This document shows, in pieces, positions 10,146-18,189 of a stretch of 64,000 nucleotides of DNA. The DNA is from Streptomyces tsukubensis (GTDB lineage Bacteria > Actinomycetota > Actinomycetes > Streptomycetales > Streptomycetaceae): NCBI RefSeq assembly GCF_003932715.1, contig NZ_CP020700.1, positions 5,664,501-5,728,500 on the forward strand, read 5' to 3'. The translations under genes were made by a program, and so were the position numbers. The notes below the pieces were generated by a model. That model was not told the origin of the DNA. It ran no database searches and worked only from the letters and a program-made list of their open reading frames with translations. Numbering within the stretch: the stretch's first letter is position 1; each line of letters opens with the position of its first letter.

Positions 10146-10229
10146 GCCTGGGGCGGGGACACCACCCGCACCCATCTGCTGCGCTCCCTCGACCGCTTCG
10201 CGGACGGCGGGCGGCTCAGCGCCCGCTGA
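10146..10229 (+). pseudogene. orphaned C-terminal segment of the iminopeptidase
   Basis: Twenty-seven codons and a TGA, in the same reading frame as the iminopeptidase and encoding AWGGDTTRTHLLRSLDRFAD and then a short basic tail, fit the expected C-terminal helix of the family (a catalytic GHQ followed by a helix ending LDRFA). They are cut off from the gene by the stop inside the inserted element. The last 14 bases overlap the convergent response regulator gene. Confidence 0.85.
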
Positions 10230-10911
10230 CCCAGCGGTACTGGAGTTCGGGGCGGCCTATCTGGCCGTACTGCGGGCTGCGCACCGCACGGTCCTGGGTG
10301 ACGAGGTGTTCCAGATAGCGGCGGGCGGTGATCCGGGAGATCCCGACCGCCGCACCCGCCTCCGCCGCCGTCAAACCTGCGGGGGTGCCGCGCAGGGTCC
10401 GGGTCACCGCCTCCAGCGTCGGCCCGCTCAGCCCCTTCGGCAGCGCCCCGCCCTCCGGGGCGCGCAGGGTCGCCAGGGCGCGGTCGACCTCCTCCTGGCC
10501 GCTGGCCTCGCCCGCCGCGGCGCGGAATTCGGCGTACCGGCCCAGCCGGTCCCGCAGCGTCGCGAACGTGAACGGCTTGAGGACGTACTGCACCACCCCC
10601 AGCGATACGCCCTCCCGCACGATCGCCAGATCCCGCGCCGAGGTCACCGCGATCACGTCCGCGCCGTGCCCCGCGGCCCGCAGCGACCGGACCAGACCGA
10701 GACCGTGCCCGTCGGGGAGGTAGAGGTCCAGCAGCAGCAGATCGACCCGGGTGCGCTCCAGCACCCGTACCGCCTCCGACCGGGAGTGGGCCACGCCCGC
10801 GACGGAGAAACCGGCGATCCGGCCCACGTACAGGGCGTGCGCGTCGGCGGCGACCGGGTCGTCCTCGACGACCAGGACCCTGATGGTCCGAGCGGTTCCG
10901 TCCGCGGTCAT
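10216..10911 (-). CDS. CitB/DcuR-family response regulator
   Basis: A 231-residue regulator: receiver domain (residues 9-125; acidic pocket EDD at 16-18, phosphoacceptor Asp62 in LLLDLYLP, Lys111 in LKPF), then a linker and a C-terminal winged HTH of the CitB/DpiA type (GLTAAEAGAAVGISRITARRYLEHL). It follows its sensor kinase with a 76-bp gap; both face away from the dicarboxylate transporter at 12807. From family knowledge the pair should sense an extracellular C4/C5-carboxylate and activate the transporter. Confidence 0.93.
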   Translation of the reverse strand: MTADGTARTIRVLVVEDDPVAADAHALYVGRIAGFSVAGVAHSRSEAVRVLERTRVDLLLLDLYLPDGHGLGLVRSLRAAGHGADVIAVTSARDLAIVREGVSLGVVQYVLKPFTFATLRDRLGRYAEFRAAAGEASGQEEVDRALATLRAPEGGALPKGLSGPTLEAVTRTLRGTPAGLTAAEAGAAVGISRITARRYLEHLVTQDRAVRSPQYGQIGRPELQYRWVSGR

Positions 10912-10987
10912 GGCTGCTGCACCTCCCCGGTGCCGTGGGGCAGCGGCGATCGTACGCCACGTCCCCGGGCGGGCCCCCGGCGCGGTC

Positions 10988-12649
10988 TCACGCGGGTACC
11001 GCCGCCGTCAGCGGCAGCGTGACGGTGAACTGCGCGCCGCCGTCCGGGCCGGTGCCCAGTTCGATGGCGCCGCCCGCCCGGTGCACGGCCTGCCGGACCA
11101 GGGCGAGGCCGAGGCCGCGGCCCGAACCGCGGGTCGACCAGCCCCGGTGGAAGACGTCGGCCGCCCGGTCCGGATCGACCCCGGTGCCCGTGTCGTGCAC
11201 CCGGATCAGCAGTTCGCCCCCGCCGCCGGACGGATTCTCCGCGCGGGCGGTGACCGTCACCCTGGCCCGGCCCGTACGGGCCCCGGAGACCGCCGCCTCC
11301 GATGCCGCCTCGACCGCGTTGTCGACGAGATTGCCCAGGATGGTGACCAGATCGCGGGCCGGGAGCGACGGCGGGAGCACCCCGTCGTCGATCCGGCTGT
11401 CCTCGGCCAGCACCAGCTCCACCCCCCGCTCGTTCGCCTGGGACGCCTTGCCCAGCAGCAGCGCCGCGAGGACCGGCTCCCCGACCGCGCCCACCACCCG
11501 GTCGGTCAGCACCTGCGCCAGCTCCAGTTCGGCGGTGGCGAAGTCGACCGCCTCGTCGACCCGGCCCAGTTCGATCAGCGAGACCACGGTGTGCAGCCGG
11601 TTCGCCGCCTCGTGGGCCTGGGAGCGCAGGGCGTGGCTGAAGCCCCGCTCGGAGTCCAGCTCGCCGGAGAGCGCCTGGAGCTCGGTGTGGTCCCGCAGGG
11701 TCACCACCGTGCCGCGGTGCTCCCCGCCGATCACCGGGCTGGTGTTGACCACGACGATCCGGTCCGCGGTCAGATGCACCTCGTCGACCCGGGGCTCGGA
11801 CGCCAGCAGCGCGCCGGTCAGCGCGGGCGGCAGCCCCAGCTCGGCGACCGGCCGCCCCACGGAGTCCTCCCCGAGGCCGAGCAGCTCCCGGGCCCCGTCG
11901 TTGACCAGGGCGATCCGGCGGCGGCCGTCGAGCATCAGCAGCCCCTCGCGCACCGCGTGCAGCGCCGCCTGGTGGTAGTCGTGCATCCGGCTCAGCTCGC
12001 CCGCGTTCATCCCGTGGGTATGGCGGCGCAGCCGGGCGTTGATGACATGGGTGCCCAGGCCGCCCAGCGCCAGGGCGCCGCCCGCGGCCAGCAGCAGCCC
12101 CATGACCTGCTCCCGCACCTGCTCGCTGATCCGTTCGATGGTGATCCCGGCGCTGACCAGCGCGATCACCTTCCGCCCTGTGGAGGGTGCCGCCGGATCG
12201 CCGGGGGCCGCCGGGGCGAAGACCGGGACGACGGTCCGGATGGACGAGCCGAGCACTCCCACGGTTGTTTCGCTGTGGACCTCGCCCCGCAGCGCCTGCT
12301 CCGTCTCGCCGAGGTAGCGGCGGCCGATCTCCCCGGGCTGCGGATGGGTCCAGCGGGTGCCGTCCGGCGCCATGATCGTGACAAACGCGACGCCCGCGTC
12401 GCGGCGGACCCGTTCCGCGTACGGCTGGAGGACCGCGGTCGGATCGGCGGAGCGCGCGGCGGCGGCGACCGACGGCGAGTCCGCGACGGCCGCCGCGGTT
12501 GCGGTGGACTGGCGCCGGGCGGTCTCCTCGGCCTGGGAGCGGTCGATCACATAGGCGAAGAGGGCGCCGCTCGCCACGATCACCGCTACCAGGACCACCT
12601 GCATCGCGAAGAGCTGGCCCGCCAGGCTGCGGGGGCGGGGTATGCGCAT
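10988..12649 (-). CDS. CitA/DcuS-type sensor histidine kinase
   Basis: A 553-residue membrane kinase: TM1 at about 11-34, an extracytoplasmic PDC-like sensor domain (residues 40-180, with a YAERVRRDAGVAFVTIM core as in citrate/fumarate sensors), TM2 at about 183-203, a PAS domain (about 225-325), a SpoOB-type dimerisation helix with phosphoacceptor His346 (SQAHEAANRLH), and a HATPase domain (LGNLVDNAVEAA N-box; HDTGTGVDPD; RGLGLALV). The architecture and adjacency to dctA point to a dicarboxylate or related carboxylate ligand; the exact ligand is inference. Start ATG 12649, divergent from dctA. Confidence 0.93.
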   Translation of the reverse strand: MRIPRPRSLAGQLFAMQVVLVAVIVASGALFAYVIDRSQAEETARRQSTATAAAVADSPSVAAAARSADPTAVLQPYAERVRRDAGVAFVTIMAPDGTRWTHPQPGEIGRRYLGETEQALRGEVHSETTVGVLGSSIRTVVPVFAPAAPGDPAAPSTGRKVIALVSAGITIERISEQVREQVMGLLLAAGGALALGGLGTHVINARLRRHTHGMNAGELSRMHDYHQAALHAVREGLLMLDGRRRIALVNDGARELLGLGEDSVGRPVAELGLPPALTGALLASEPRVDEVHLTADRIVVVNTSPVIGGEHRGTVVTLRDHTELQALSGELDSERGFSHALRSQAHEAANRLHTVVSLIELGRVDEAVDFATAELELAQVLTDRVVGAVGEPVLAALLLGKASQANERGVELVLAEDSRIDDGVLPPSLPARDLVTILGNLVDNAVEAASEAAVSGARTGRARVTVTARAENPSGGGGELLIRVHDTGTGVDPDRAADVFHRGWSTRGSGRGLGLALVRQAVHRAGGAIELGTGPDGGAQFTVTLPLTAAVPA

Positions 12650-12689
12650 GCCACCAGTGTGCCTTCCGTTTCACGGCGTTTAACGCCCG

Positions 12690-12712
12690 GTGAACGATTC
12701 GGTCGTGAACGA
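12690..12712. promoter_or_regulatory. GTGAACGA direct repeats in the kinase-dctA divergent promoter
   Basis: GTGAACGA occurs at 12690-12697 and 12705-12712, 15 bp apart on the same face of the helix apart from half a turn, and TTTCAC (12669-12674) lies upstream in inverted orientation. This is a reasonable binding-site candidate for the adjacent response regulator, since it lies about 100 bp upstream of dctA. Confidence 0.35.
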
Positions 12713-12806
12713 AATGCACGCAACGGTGACCCGGGTCACAGCGTGATGGATATTCACCGAAATCCATACGGGACATGGACCTGGCAATTTTTCCGAGGAG
12801 GACCCC

Positions 12807-14186
12807 TTGGCTGCGACAGCAGGCAGAAGGGACCGTACGCACTACCTGTACATCGCCGTGATCATCGCGGTCGTGGCGGGTATCGCCGTGGGCTTCGCAG
12901 CCCCCGGGGTCGCGGTCGAGCTCAAGCCCATCGGTACGGGCTTCGTCAATCTGATCAAAATGATGATCGCGCCGGTCATCTTCTGCACCATCGTGCTCGG
13001 CATCGGCTCGGTACGGCAGGCCGCGAAGGTCGGTGCCGTCGGCGGGCTCGCGCTCGGCTACTTCGTGGTGATGTCCACGGTCGCGCTCGCCATCGGCCTG
13101 CTCGTCGGCAACTTCCTGGAGCCGGGCTCCGGCCTCTCGATCACCGAGGAGGCCAAGGCCGCCGGTGACAAGGCGGCCGAGGGCGCGGGCGGCGAGTCCA
13201 CGGTGGACTTCCTGCTCGGGATCATCCCCAAGACCCTGGTCTCCGCCTTCACCGAGGGCGAGGTCCTCCAGGCGCTGCTCATCGCCCTGCTGGCCGGCTT
13301 TGCGCTCCAGGCGATGGGCAAGGCGGGCGAGCCCGTCCTCCGCGGTATCGGCCATATCCAGCGGCTGGTCTTCCGCATCCTGGCGATGATCATGTGGGTG
13401 GCCCCGATCGGCGCCTTCGGCGCGATCGCCGCGGTCGTCGGCGAGACCGGTATGGACGCCCTGAAGTCGCTCGCGGTCATCATGATCGGCTTCTATGTCA
13501 CCTGCGCCCTCTTCGTCTTCGTCGTCCTCGGCGCGCTGCTGAAGCTGGTGGCCGGGATCAACCTCTGGTCGCTGATGAAGTACCTCGGCCGGGAGTTCCT
13601 GCTCATCGTCTCCACCTCCTCCTCCGAGTCGGCGCTGCCGCGGCTGATCGCCAAGCTGGAGCACATGGGCGTCAGCAAGCCCGTGGTCGGCATCACCGTG
13701 CCCACCGGCTACTCCTTCAACCTCGACGGCACCGCGATCTATCTGACGATGGCGTCGCTGTTCATCGCCAACGCGATGGGCGACCCGCTGAGCGCCTCCG
13801 AGCAGATCTCCCTGCTGATCTTCATGATCATCGCCTCGAAGGGTGCCGCGGGCGTCACCGGCGCCGGGCTGGCGACCCTGGCGGGCGGCCTCCAGTCGCA
13901 CAAGCCCGAGTTGGTGGACGGCGTCGGTCTGATCGTCGGCATCGACCGCTTTATGAGCGAGGCACGCGCCCTGACCAACTTCGCGGGCAACGCGGTCGCG
14001 ACGATCCTGGTCGGCACCTGGACCAAGGAGATCGACAAGGAGCGGGCGGCGGAAGTGCTGGCGGGCCGTATCCCGTTCGACGAGTCGACGCTGCTCGACG
14101 ACGGCCACGGCGCGCTGCCGGACGACGACGACGCTGCCGCGGTGCCGGAAGCCCGGCCGGAGAAGAACGTGCCCGTGAAGGTCTGA
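12807..14186 (+). CDS. dctA: C4-dicarboxylate:cation symporter
   Basis: A 459-residue member of the DAACS family (proton or sodium:dicarboxylate symport into the cell). The start is TTG 12807, chosen because GAGGAGGA at 12795-12802 sits 4-6 bases upstream. It has eight hydrophobic helices plus re-entrant loops, the serine-rich STSSSESALP hairpin and the PTGYSFNLDGTAIY transport motif. The C-terminus is acidic (ALPDDDDAA). It is controlled, by inference, by the divergent two-component system. The stop codon region has been duplicated downstream (14175-14220) and a perfect hairpin follows. Confidence 0.95.
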   Translation: MAATAGRRDRTHYLYIAVIIAVVAGIAVGFAAPGVAVELKPIGTGFVNLIKMMIAPVIFCTIVLGIGSVRQAAKVGAVGGLALGYFVVMSTVALAIGLLVGNFLEPGSGLSITEEAKAAGDKAAEGAGGESTVDFLLGIIPKTLVSAFTEGEVLQALLIALLAGFALQAMGKAGEPVLRGIGHIQRLVFRILAMIMWVAPIGAFGAIAAVVGETGMDALKSLAVIMIGFYVTCALFVFVVLGALLKLVAGINLWSLMKYLGREFLLIVSTSSSESALPRLIAKLEHMGVSKPVVGITVPTGYSFNLDGTAIYLTMASLFIANAMGDPLSASEQISLLIFMIIASKGAAGVTGAGLATLAGGLQSHKPELVDGVGLIVGIDRFMSEARALTNFAGNAVATILVGTWTKEIDKERAAEVLAGRIPFDESTLLDDGHGALPDDDDAAAVPEARPEKNVPVKV

Positions 14187-14220
14187 GCCCTCTGTGAAGG
14201 TCTGAGCCCCTGTGAAGGTC
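14175..14220. repeat. microduplication of the dctA stop-codon region
   Basis: GTGAAGGTCTGAGCCC, which contains the last dctA codons and the stop, recurs at 14175, 14194 and (first 9 bases) 14212, with periods of 19 and 18 bp. It looks like a slippage event immediately before the terminator. Confidence 0.8.
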
Positions 14221-14245
14221 GGACCGCCGTGAGGGCGGTCCGACC
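14217..14245 (+). terminator. 12-bp perfect hairpin after dctA
   Basis: GGTCGGACCGCC (14217-14228) pairs perfectly with 14234-14245 around a 5-base loop (gtgag), 30 bases past the dctA stop. The remainder of the 214-bp gap leads into the promoter of the next gene. Confidence 0.8.
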
Positions 14246-14346
14246 CCGGTGAGGGCCCGGCCTCCTTCCACTGCGGAGCCCGGCGGTCCGTGCGTACTTC
14301 CCCGACGCACGGGCCGCCCGGCATTTCCGGCGGGGCCGCGGAAACT

Positions 14347-14391
14347 TACCTTCAGGTGGGTAGCCCCACTTCAAAGTGCGTACTTGTGGGG
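14347..14391. promoter_or_regulatory. two inverted repeats directly upstream of the imine-reductase-like gene
   Basis: TACC (14347-14350) and GGTA (14359-14362) flank an 8-base centre, and CCCCAC (14364-14369) and GTGGGG (14386-14391) flank 16 bases. The second dyad ends in the ribosome-binding region of the ATG at 14401, so either could act as an operator or as a translation-masking hairpin. Which one matters is not decidable from sequence. Confidence 0.3.
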
Positions 14392-14400
14392 GTTCCCGGC

Positions 14401-15351
14401 ATGGAAAACGATGGTCGTATGCCAACCGGAACCACTGTTTCTTCAGCCGTCTCTTCTCCTGTTACTCCTCCCCTTGCCGTGACCGTGATCGGCCTCGGCG
14501 CCATGGGCAGCGCCCTCGCCGGTGCCTTCCTCGACGCCGGGCACTCCGTCACCGTCTGGAACCGCACCCCCGGAAAGGGCGACGCCCTCGCCGCCCGCGG
14601 CGCCGTGGTGGCCGCGACCGCGGAGGAGGCCGTGACCGCGAGCGAACTGATCGTCGTCTGCCTCGTCGACTACGACGCTTCCGAGGCGATTCTGACCCCG
14701 CTGGCGAAGGCCCTCTCCGGCCGGACGCTGGTCAATGTGACTGCCGATGTCCCCGACCGCGCCCGGACCGCGGCGGCCTGGGCCGCGGAGCACGGCATCG
14801 CCTATCTGGACGGCGCGGTGATGGTGCCGACCGCGGTCGTCGGAACCCCCGCCGGACTGCTCTTCTACTCCGGCGACCCCACGACCTTCGAACGGTACGA
14901 GCCCGTCCTGCGGGCTCTCGGCGGCCGGACGGTCCATGTCGGCGACAGCCCGGACCGGGCGGCGGTGTTCGATGTGGCGCTGCTGGACCTCTTCTACGGC
15001 GCCATGGGCGCGATGATCCACGCCTTCGCGCTGGCCCGGGCGCACGGCGTCCCCGCGGCCGAGGTGGTGCCGTACATGACGAGCATCGTCGACCTGCTCC
15101 CCGAGGCACTGGAGGCGATGGCCGGGGACATCGACGCCCGGTCCTACCCTGCGCTCACCGCCGGGCTCGGGACGATGGCCGCTTCCGTCGACCACATCGT
15201 GCACGCCGGACGGGCCGCGGGCATCGACTCGGCCCAGATGGAGGGCATCCAGCGGATGACGGACCGGGCCCGAGAGCTGGGACACGCGGACTCCGGATGG
15301 GCGGCGAACTACGAGGCCCTGATCAACCCCCGTACCCGAGACCGGAGCTGA
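14401..15351 (+). CDS. NADPH-dependent imine-reductase-like oxidoreductase (beta-hydroxyacid dehydrogenase fold)
   Basis: 316 residues from ATG 14401; a second in-frame ATG at 14419 is possible. The N-terminal Rossmann domain carries GLGAMGSALAGAFLDAGH and WNRTPGK, the Arg/Thr pair typical of NADPH users. A long linking helix follows and then an all-helical C-terminal domain (VFDVALLDLFYGAMGAMIHAFALA; MTSIVDLLPEALEAM) like that of streptomycete imine reductases and reductive aminases. The physiological substrate is unknown. It is monocistronic, with its own promoter, and lies upstream of an independently promoted MerR gene. Confidence 0.85.
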   Translation: MENDGRMPTGTTVSSAVSSPVTPPLAVTVIGLGAMGSALAGAFLDAGHSVTVWNRTPGKGDALAARGAVVAATAEEAVTASELIVVCLVDYDASEAILTPLAKALSGRTLVNVTADVPDRARTAAAWAAEHGIAYLDGAVMVPTAVVGTPAGLLFYSGDPTTFERYEPVLRALGGRTVHVGDSPDRAAVFDVALLDLFYGAMGAMIHAFALARAHGVPAAEVVPYMTSIVDLLPEALEAMAGDIDARSYPALTAGLGTMAASVDHIVHAGRAAGIDSAQMEGIQRMTDRARELGHADSGWAANYEALINPRTRDRS

Positions 15352-15396
15352 GACCGGACCCGAGACCCGAATCCGTACTCCCCGCGGCGGGCGCTC

Positions 15397-15427
15397 TTGC
15401 CCTGACCTCGGCGTCAAGGTCTACGTT
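15397..15427 (+). promoter_or_regulatory. MerR-type promoter with 19-bp spacer, leaderless transcript
   Basis: TTGCCC (15397-15402) and TACGTT (15422-15427) are separated by exactly 19 bp, the over-long spacer that MerR-family activators untwist. Centred in the spacer is the dyad TGAC-N6-GTCA (15403-15416). The predicted transcription start falls at about 15434, at the ATG of the regulator gene (15435), so the mRNA should be leaderless and the regulator autoregulatory. Confidence 0.65.
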
Positions 15428-15434
15428 CGTCGGT

Positions 15435-15836
15435 ATGCGCATCGGTGAACTCGCGGAGCGGGCCGGGACCACCACCCGTGCCCTCCGTTACTACGAGTCG
15501 CGCGGGCTGCTGCCCGCGCGGCGCACGGAGAACGGCTACCGCGCCTACGACGAGAGCGATCTCCGACTGCTCGACGAGATCCGGACCCTCCGGAGCTTCG
15601 GCTTCGACCTGGAGGAGACCCGGCCGTTCCTGGAGTGTCTGCGCGCCGGGAACCCGGCGGGTGACGCCTGCCCGGCGTCGATCGCGGTCTACCGGGCCAA
15701 GCTCGGCGAACTCGATGCGCTCATCGGGAAGCTGACGGCCGTACGGGCACAGGTCGGGGCGCAGCTGGAGCAGGCGGAGGCGCGGCGGCGGGAGCCACAG
15801 CCGCGCTGCGGATTCGGATTCGGATACGGGGAGTGA
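15435..15836 (+). CDS. MerR-family transcriptional regulator
   Basis: 133 residues starting MRIGELAERAGTTTRALRYYESRGLLP, a textbook MerR winged-helix N-terminus, followed by a dimerisation coiled coil (residues 75-115). Two cysteines (LECLRAG and DACPAS, residues about 77 and 87) sit where thiol- or metal-sensing members keep ligands, so redox sensing is plausible but unproven. It overlaps the thioredoxin gene by one base (TGATG), so the pair is translationally coupled. Transcribed from the 19-bp-spacer promoter immediately upstream. Confidence 0.93.
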   Translation: MRIGELAERAGTTTRALRYYESRGLLPARRTENGYRAYDESDLRLLDEIRTLRSFGFDLEETRPFLECLRAGNPAGDACPASIAVYRAKLGELDALIGKLTAVRAQVGAQLEQAEARRREPQPRCGFGFGYGE

Positions 15837-16195
15837 TGGCCATGGCGGGAACGGGTACGGGTACGGGAGCGGGAGCGGTGTCCGAGGTGACGGACGCGGA
15901 CTTCGCCCGGGAGGTACTGGCCGCCGGGCGGCCCGTGCTGGTGAAGTTCACCGCCGACTGGTGCCCGCCGTGCCGGCAGATCGCACCGGTCCTGGCCGAG
16001 ATCGCCCGCGAGGAGGCGGACCGGCTCAAGGTGGTCCGGCTCGACGTGGACCGCAACCCCCTGACGGCCCAGCGGTACGGAGTGCTGTCGATGCCGACGC
16101 TGATGGTCTTCCGCGACGGCGAGCCGGTCCACTCGTCCGTGGGCGCACGGGCCAAGCGGAGACTCCTGGAGGACCTGGCGGGTGCACTGGACTGA
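15836..16195 (+). CDS. thioredoxin with WCPPC active site
   Basis: A 119-residue thioredoxin-fold protein. The active site is WCPPC (FTADWCPPCRQIAP) instead of the usual WCGPC; the cis-proline is in SMPTLMVF. The N-terminus is a short Gly/Thr-rich extension (MAMAGTGTGTGAGA). The start at 15836 overlaps the MerR stop; a further ATG at 15842 is possible. Pro for Gly between the cysteines should raise the thiol pKa and redox potential relative to TrxA, from general knowledge of CXXC chemistry. Its regulation by the coupled MerR protein is inferred from the operon. Confidence 0.92.
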   Translation: MAMAGTGTGTGAGAVSEVTDADFAREVLAAGRPVLVKFTADWCPPCRQIAPVLAEIAREEADRLKVVRLDVDRNPLTAQRYGVLSMPTLMVFRDGEPVHSSVGARAKRRLLEDLAGALD

Positions 16196-16229
16196 AGGGT
16201 GCGTCCACGTCCGGGCGGCTCCACCGCCC

Positions 16230-16955
16230 TCAGCCGATCAGCACCGCGCAGCCCCGCCGCTCCAGCTCCGCCACCGGCCCGTCCTGCGGGGCCAGGGCGT
16301 TCCAGCGCAGGTCGAGCTTCTCCAGGGCGGGCAGCCCGAGCACCCACTCCGGGAGCTCCCGCAGCCGGTTGGAGCGCAGGTCCAGCTCCCGCAGCCGGGG
16401 GAGGGCCGACAGACAGCGGGGGAGTTCGGTGAGGGCGTTCTCCCTCAGTTCGACGCGGCGCAGTTCGGTGAGGGCGGCGAACGAGTCCGGCAGGGCGGTC
16501 AGCGCATTGCCCCGCAGCCACAGTTCACGGAGGCCGCCGAGCCCGCCCAGGGAGCCGGGCAGGGCGGTGAGCCCGCAGTGCTGGGCCCGCAGTTCCCGCA
16601 GCGACGCCAGCCCGCCGAGCGCGCCGGGGAGCGCCCCGAGCGGGTTCCCGCCGATGTTGAGGTAGCGCAGTGCGGCCAGTTCGCCGAGGGCGGCGGGCAG
16701 GGCGGTGAGCCGGTTGTCGTGGAGATAGAGGAACCGGCTCAGCCCGGTCAGCAGGCCCAGCTCCTCCGGCAGGGCCGTCAGCGCGTTGTGGCCCAGGTCC
16801 AGCGTCCGCAGCCGCCGCAGCCCGCCGATCCGCGGGGACAGCTCCGTCAGCCCGTTGTCCGCGAGGATCAGGATCTCCGTCTCCGTCCGGTCCCAGACGG
16901 ACTCCGGCACCCTGCCGAGCCCCGCCCGCCACAGGTTCACCTCATGTGTCGTCAC
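16230..16955 (-). CDS. leucine-rich-repeat protein
   Basis: 241 residues made almost entirely of about nine 22-23-residue LRRs of the bacterial/plant-intracellular type (consensus LTALPxxLGxLxxLRxLxLxxN). No signal peptide is seen, so it is probably cytoplasmic. The start is GTG 16955, which overlaps the stop of the upstream flavoprotein gene as GTGA, implying coupled translation. LRR solenoids bind proteins; the partner could be the coupled oxidoreductase, but nothing in the sequence proves it. Confidence 0.88.
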   Translation of the reverse strand: MTTHEVNLWRAGLGRVPESVWDRTETEILILADNGLTELSPRIGGLRRLRTLDLGHNALTALPEELGLLTGLSRFLYLHDNRLTALPAALGELAALRYLNIGGNPLGALPGALGGLASLRELRAQHCGLTALPGSLGGLGGLRELWLRGNALTALPDSFAALTELRRVELRENALTELPRCLSALPRLRELDLRSNRLRELPEWVLGLPALEKLDLRWNALAPQDGPVAELERRGCAVLIG

Positions 16956-17944
16956 GCCCCCGTTGTAGCCGATACCGCCCGGGCCGCGGCGACCGCCCCG
17001 GCCACGTCCTCCGCCACCAGCCCGTTGTTGATGTCCATCGCGGCGGCAGCGCCCGCCCCCACCGCGACGGGGACCTGCGCCCGGGCGTCGGTGACATTGC
17101 CGACGGCCCATACCCCGGCCACGGACGTCCGGCCCGTTCCGTCGGTGACCACCGCGCCGGTGGTCTCGTCCCGGGCACAGCCCAGCGGGGTCAGCAGCCC
17201 GTCCCGGGGCACCATCCGCGGGGCGGTGAAGACGGCGGTACGGGGTACGACCCGGCCGTCCGTCAGCTCCACGCCCCGCAGCGCACCGTCCGCGACGGCC
17301 AGCCGCTTGACCGGTGTTTCCTCGATGCGCACCCCGCGCGCGGCCAGTTGCTCGCGCTGCTCCGCGTCCGGTTCGACGCCCTGGGCGAAGAGCACCACGT
17401 CGCCGGACCACTGGCGGACCATCAGCGCTTGGTGCACCGAGCCCGGACCGGTGCCGAGCACGCCCAGCGGTTCGTCCCGGACCTCGTATCCGTGGCAGTA
17501 CGGGCAGTGCAGCACGTCCCGGCCCCAGCGCTCCCGGACCCCGGGCAGGTCGGGCAGTTCGTCCCGCAGCCCGGTCGCGACCAGCACCCGGCGCGCCGTC
17601 AGCAGCGCGCCCCCGGCGAGCCGTAGCCCGAATCCACCTCCGTCCGCGGTGATCTCGTCCGCGAGGGCGTCGAAGAACTCCACCCCGTACCGGCCGGCCT
17701 CGGCCCGGCCCACGGCCAGCAGTTCCGCCGGGGGCATCCCGTCCCGGGAGAGAAAGCCGTGCATCTGCGCGGCCGGGGCATTGCGCGGCTCACCGGAGTC
17801 CACCACGGCCACCCGGCGCCGGGCCCTGCCCAGCACCAGCGCGGCGCTCAGCCCGGCGGCTCCCGCGCCCACCACGATCACGTCGTACCCGGTGTCCGTG
17901 CCGGTGGATCCCGTGCCGTCGCCGCTTCCGTTCGTCGCGCCCAT
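16952..17944 (-). CDS. thioredoxin-reductase-like FAD/NAD(P) disulfide oxidoreductase
   Basis: 330 residues from ATG 17944, chosen for the strong GGAGGTG site 6-7 bases upstream; the open frame beyond it is non-coding. The FAD dinucleotide fold VIVVGAGAAGLSAALVLGRARR opens the protein, an NADPH fold (GVLGTGPGSVHQAL) lies in the middle, and GVWAVGNVTD contacts FAD near the end. The redox pair is CPYC in HCPYCHGYEVRD, a variant seen in stand-alone thioredoxin-reductase-like enzymes instead of CATC. It may reduce a disulfide carrier or small molecule; the WCPPC thioredoxin on the opposite strand is a tempting but unproven partner. Confidence 0.9.
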   Translation of the reverse strand: MGATNGSGDGTGSTGTDTGYDVIVVGAGAAGLSAALVLGRARRRVAVVDSGEPRNAPAAQMHGFLSRDGMPPAELLAVGRAEAGRYGVEFFDALADEITADGGGFGLRLAGGALLTARRVLVATGLRDELPDLPGVRERWGRDVLHCPYCHGYEVRDEPLGVLGTGPGSVHQALMVRQWSGDVVLFAQGVEPDAEQREQLAARGVRIEETPVKRLAVADGALRGVELTDGRVVPRTAVFTAPRMVPRDGLLTPLGCARDETTGAVVTDGTGRTSVAGVWAVGNVTDARAQVPVAVGAGAAAAMDINNGLVAEDVAGAVAAARAVSATTGA

Positions 17945-17997
17945 CGCGATCACCTCCGCCCACAGCGTCACCGCCGCGGGCGCGCAGCGGCAAGTGT

Positions 17998-18049
17998 CTT
18001 TGCCGATCCGGCAAAGGCCCCGGCAGGGCCCGCCGCGGCCGCGGCGGGC
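17998..18049. promoter_or_regulatory. two palindromes upstream of the flavoprotein gene
   Basis: CTTTGCC (17998-18004) and GGCAAAG (18010-18016) form a small dyad 54 bp upstream of the flavoprotein start, and 18028-18049 is a perfect 22-bp all-G/C palindrome centred on GGCC. The AT-rich strip 18061-18190 beyond them, with tatatt near 18107, probably holds the divergent promoters. Confidence 0.4.
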
Positions 18050-18189
18050 GGGCCCGGGCATAAAAGAAACCCTCCACCGAATTGACCGGCGAGGGCTTTG
18101 GCTGCGTATATTAGTGAATTGGCCTCCGGCGAGAACGAACTGAATGCCGTTCACGGGGGCGCCACTAAAACTACTTTATCGCGGCGGGA

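Noticed and set aside
18050..18189. Possible rifamycin-associated inverted repeat upstream of the HelD/HelR-like gene
   Set aside because: I found only weak dyads (GAACG-N10-CGTTC) and do not recall the exact consensus, so I make no claim.
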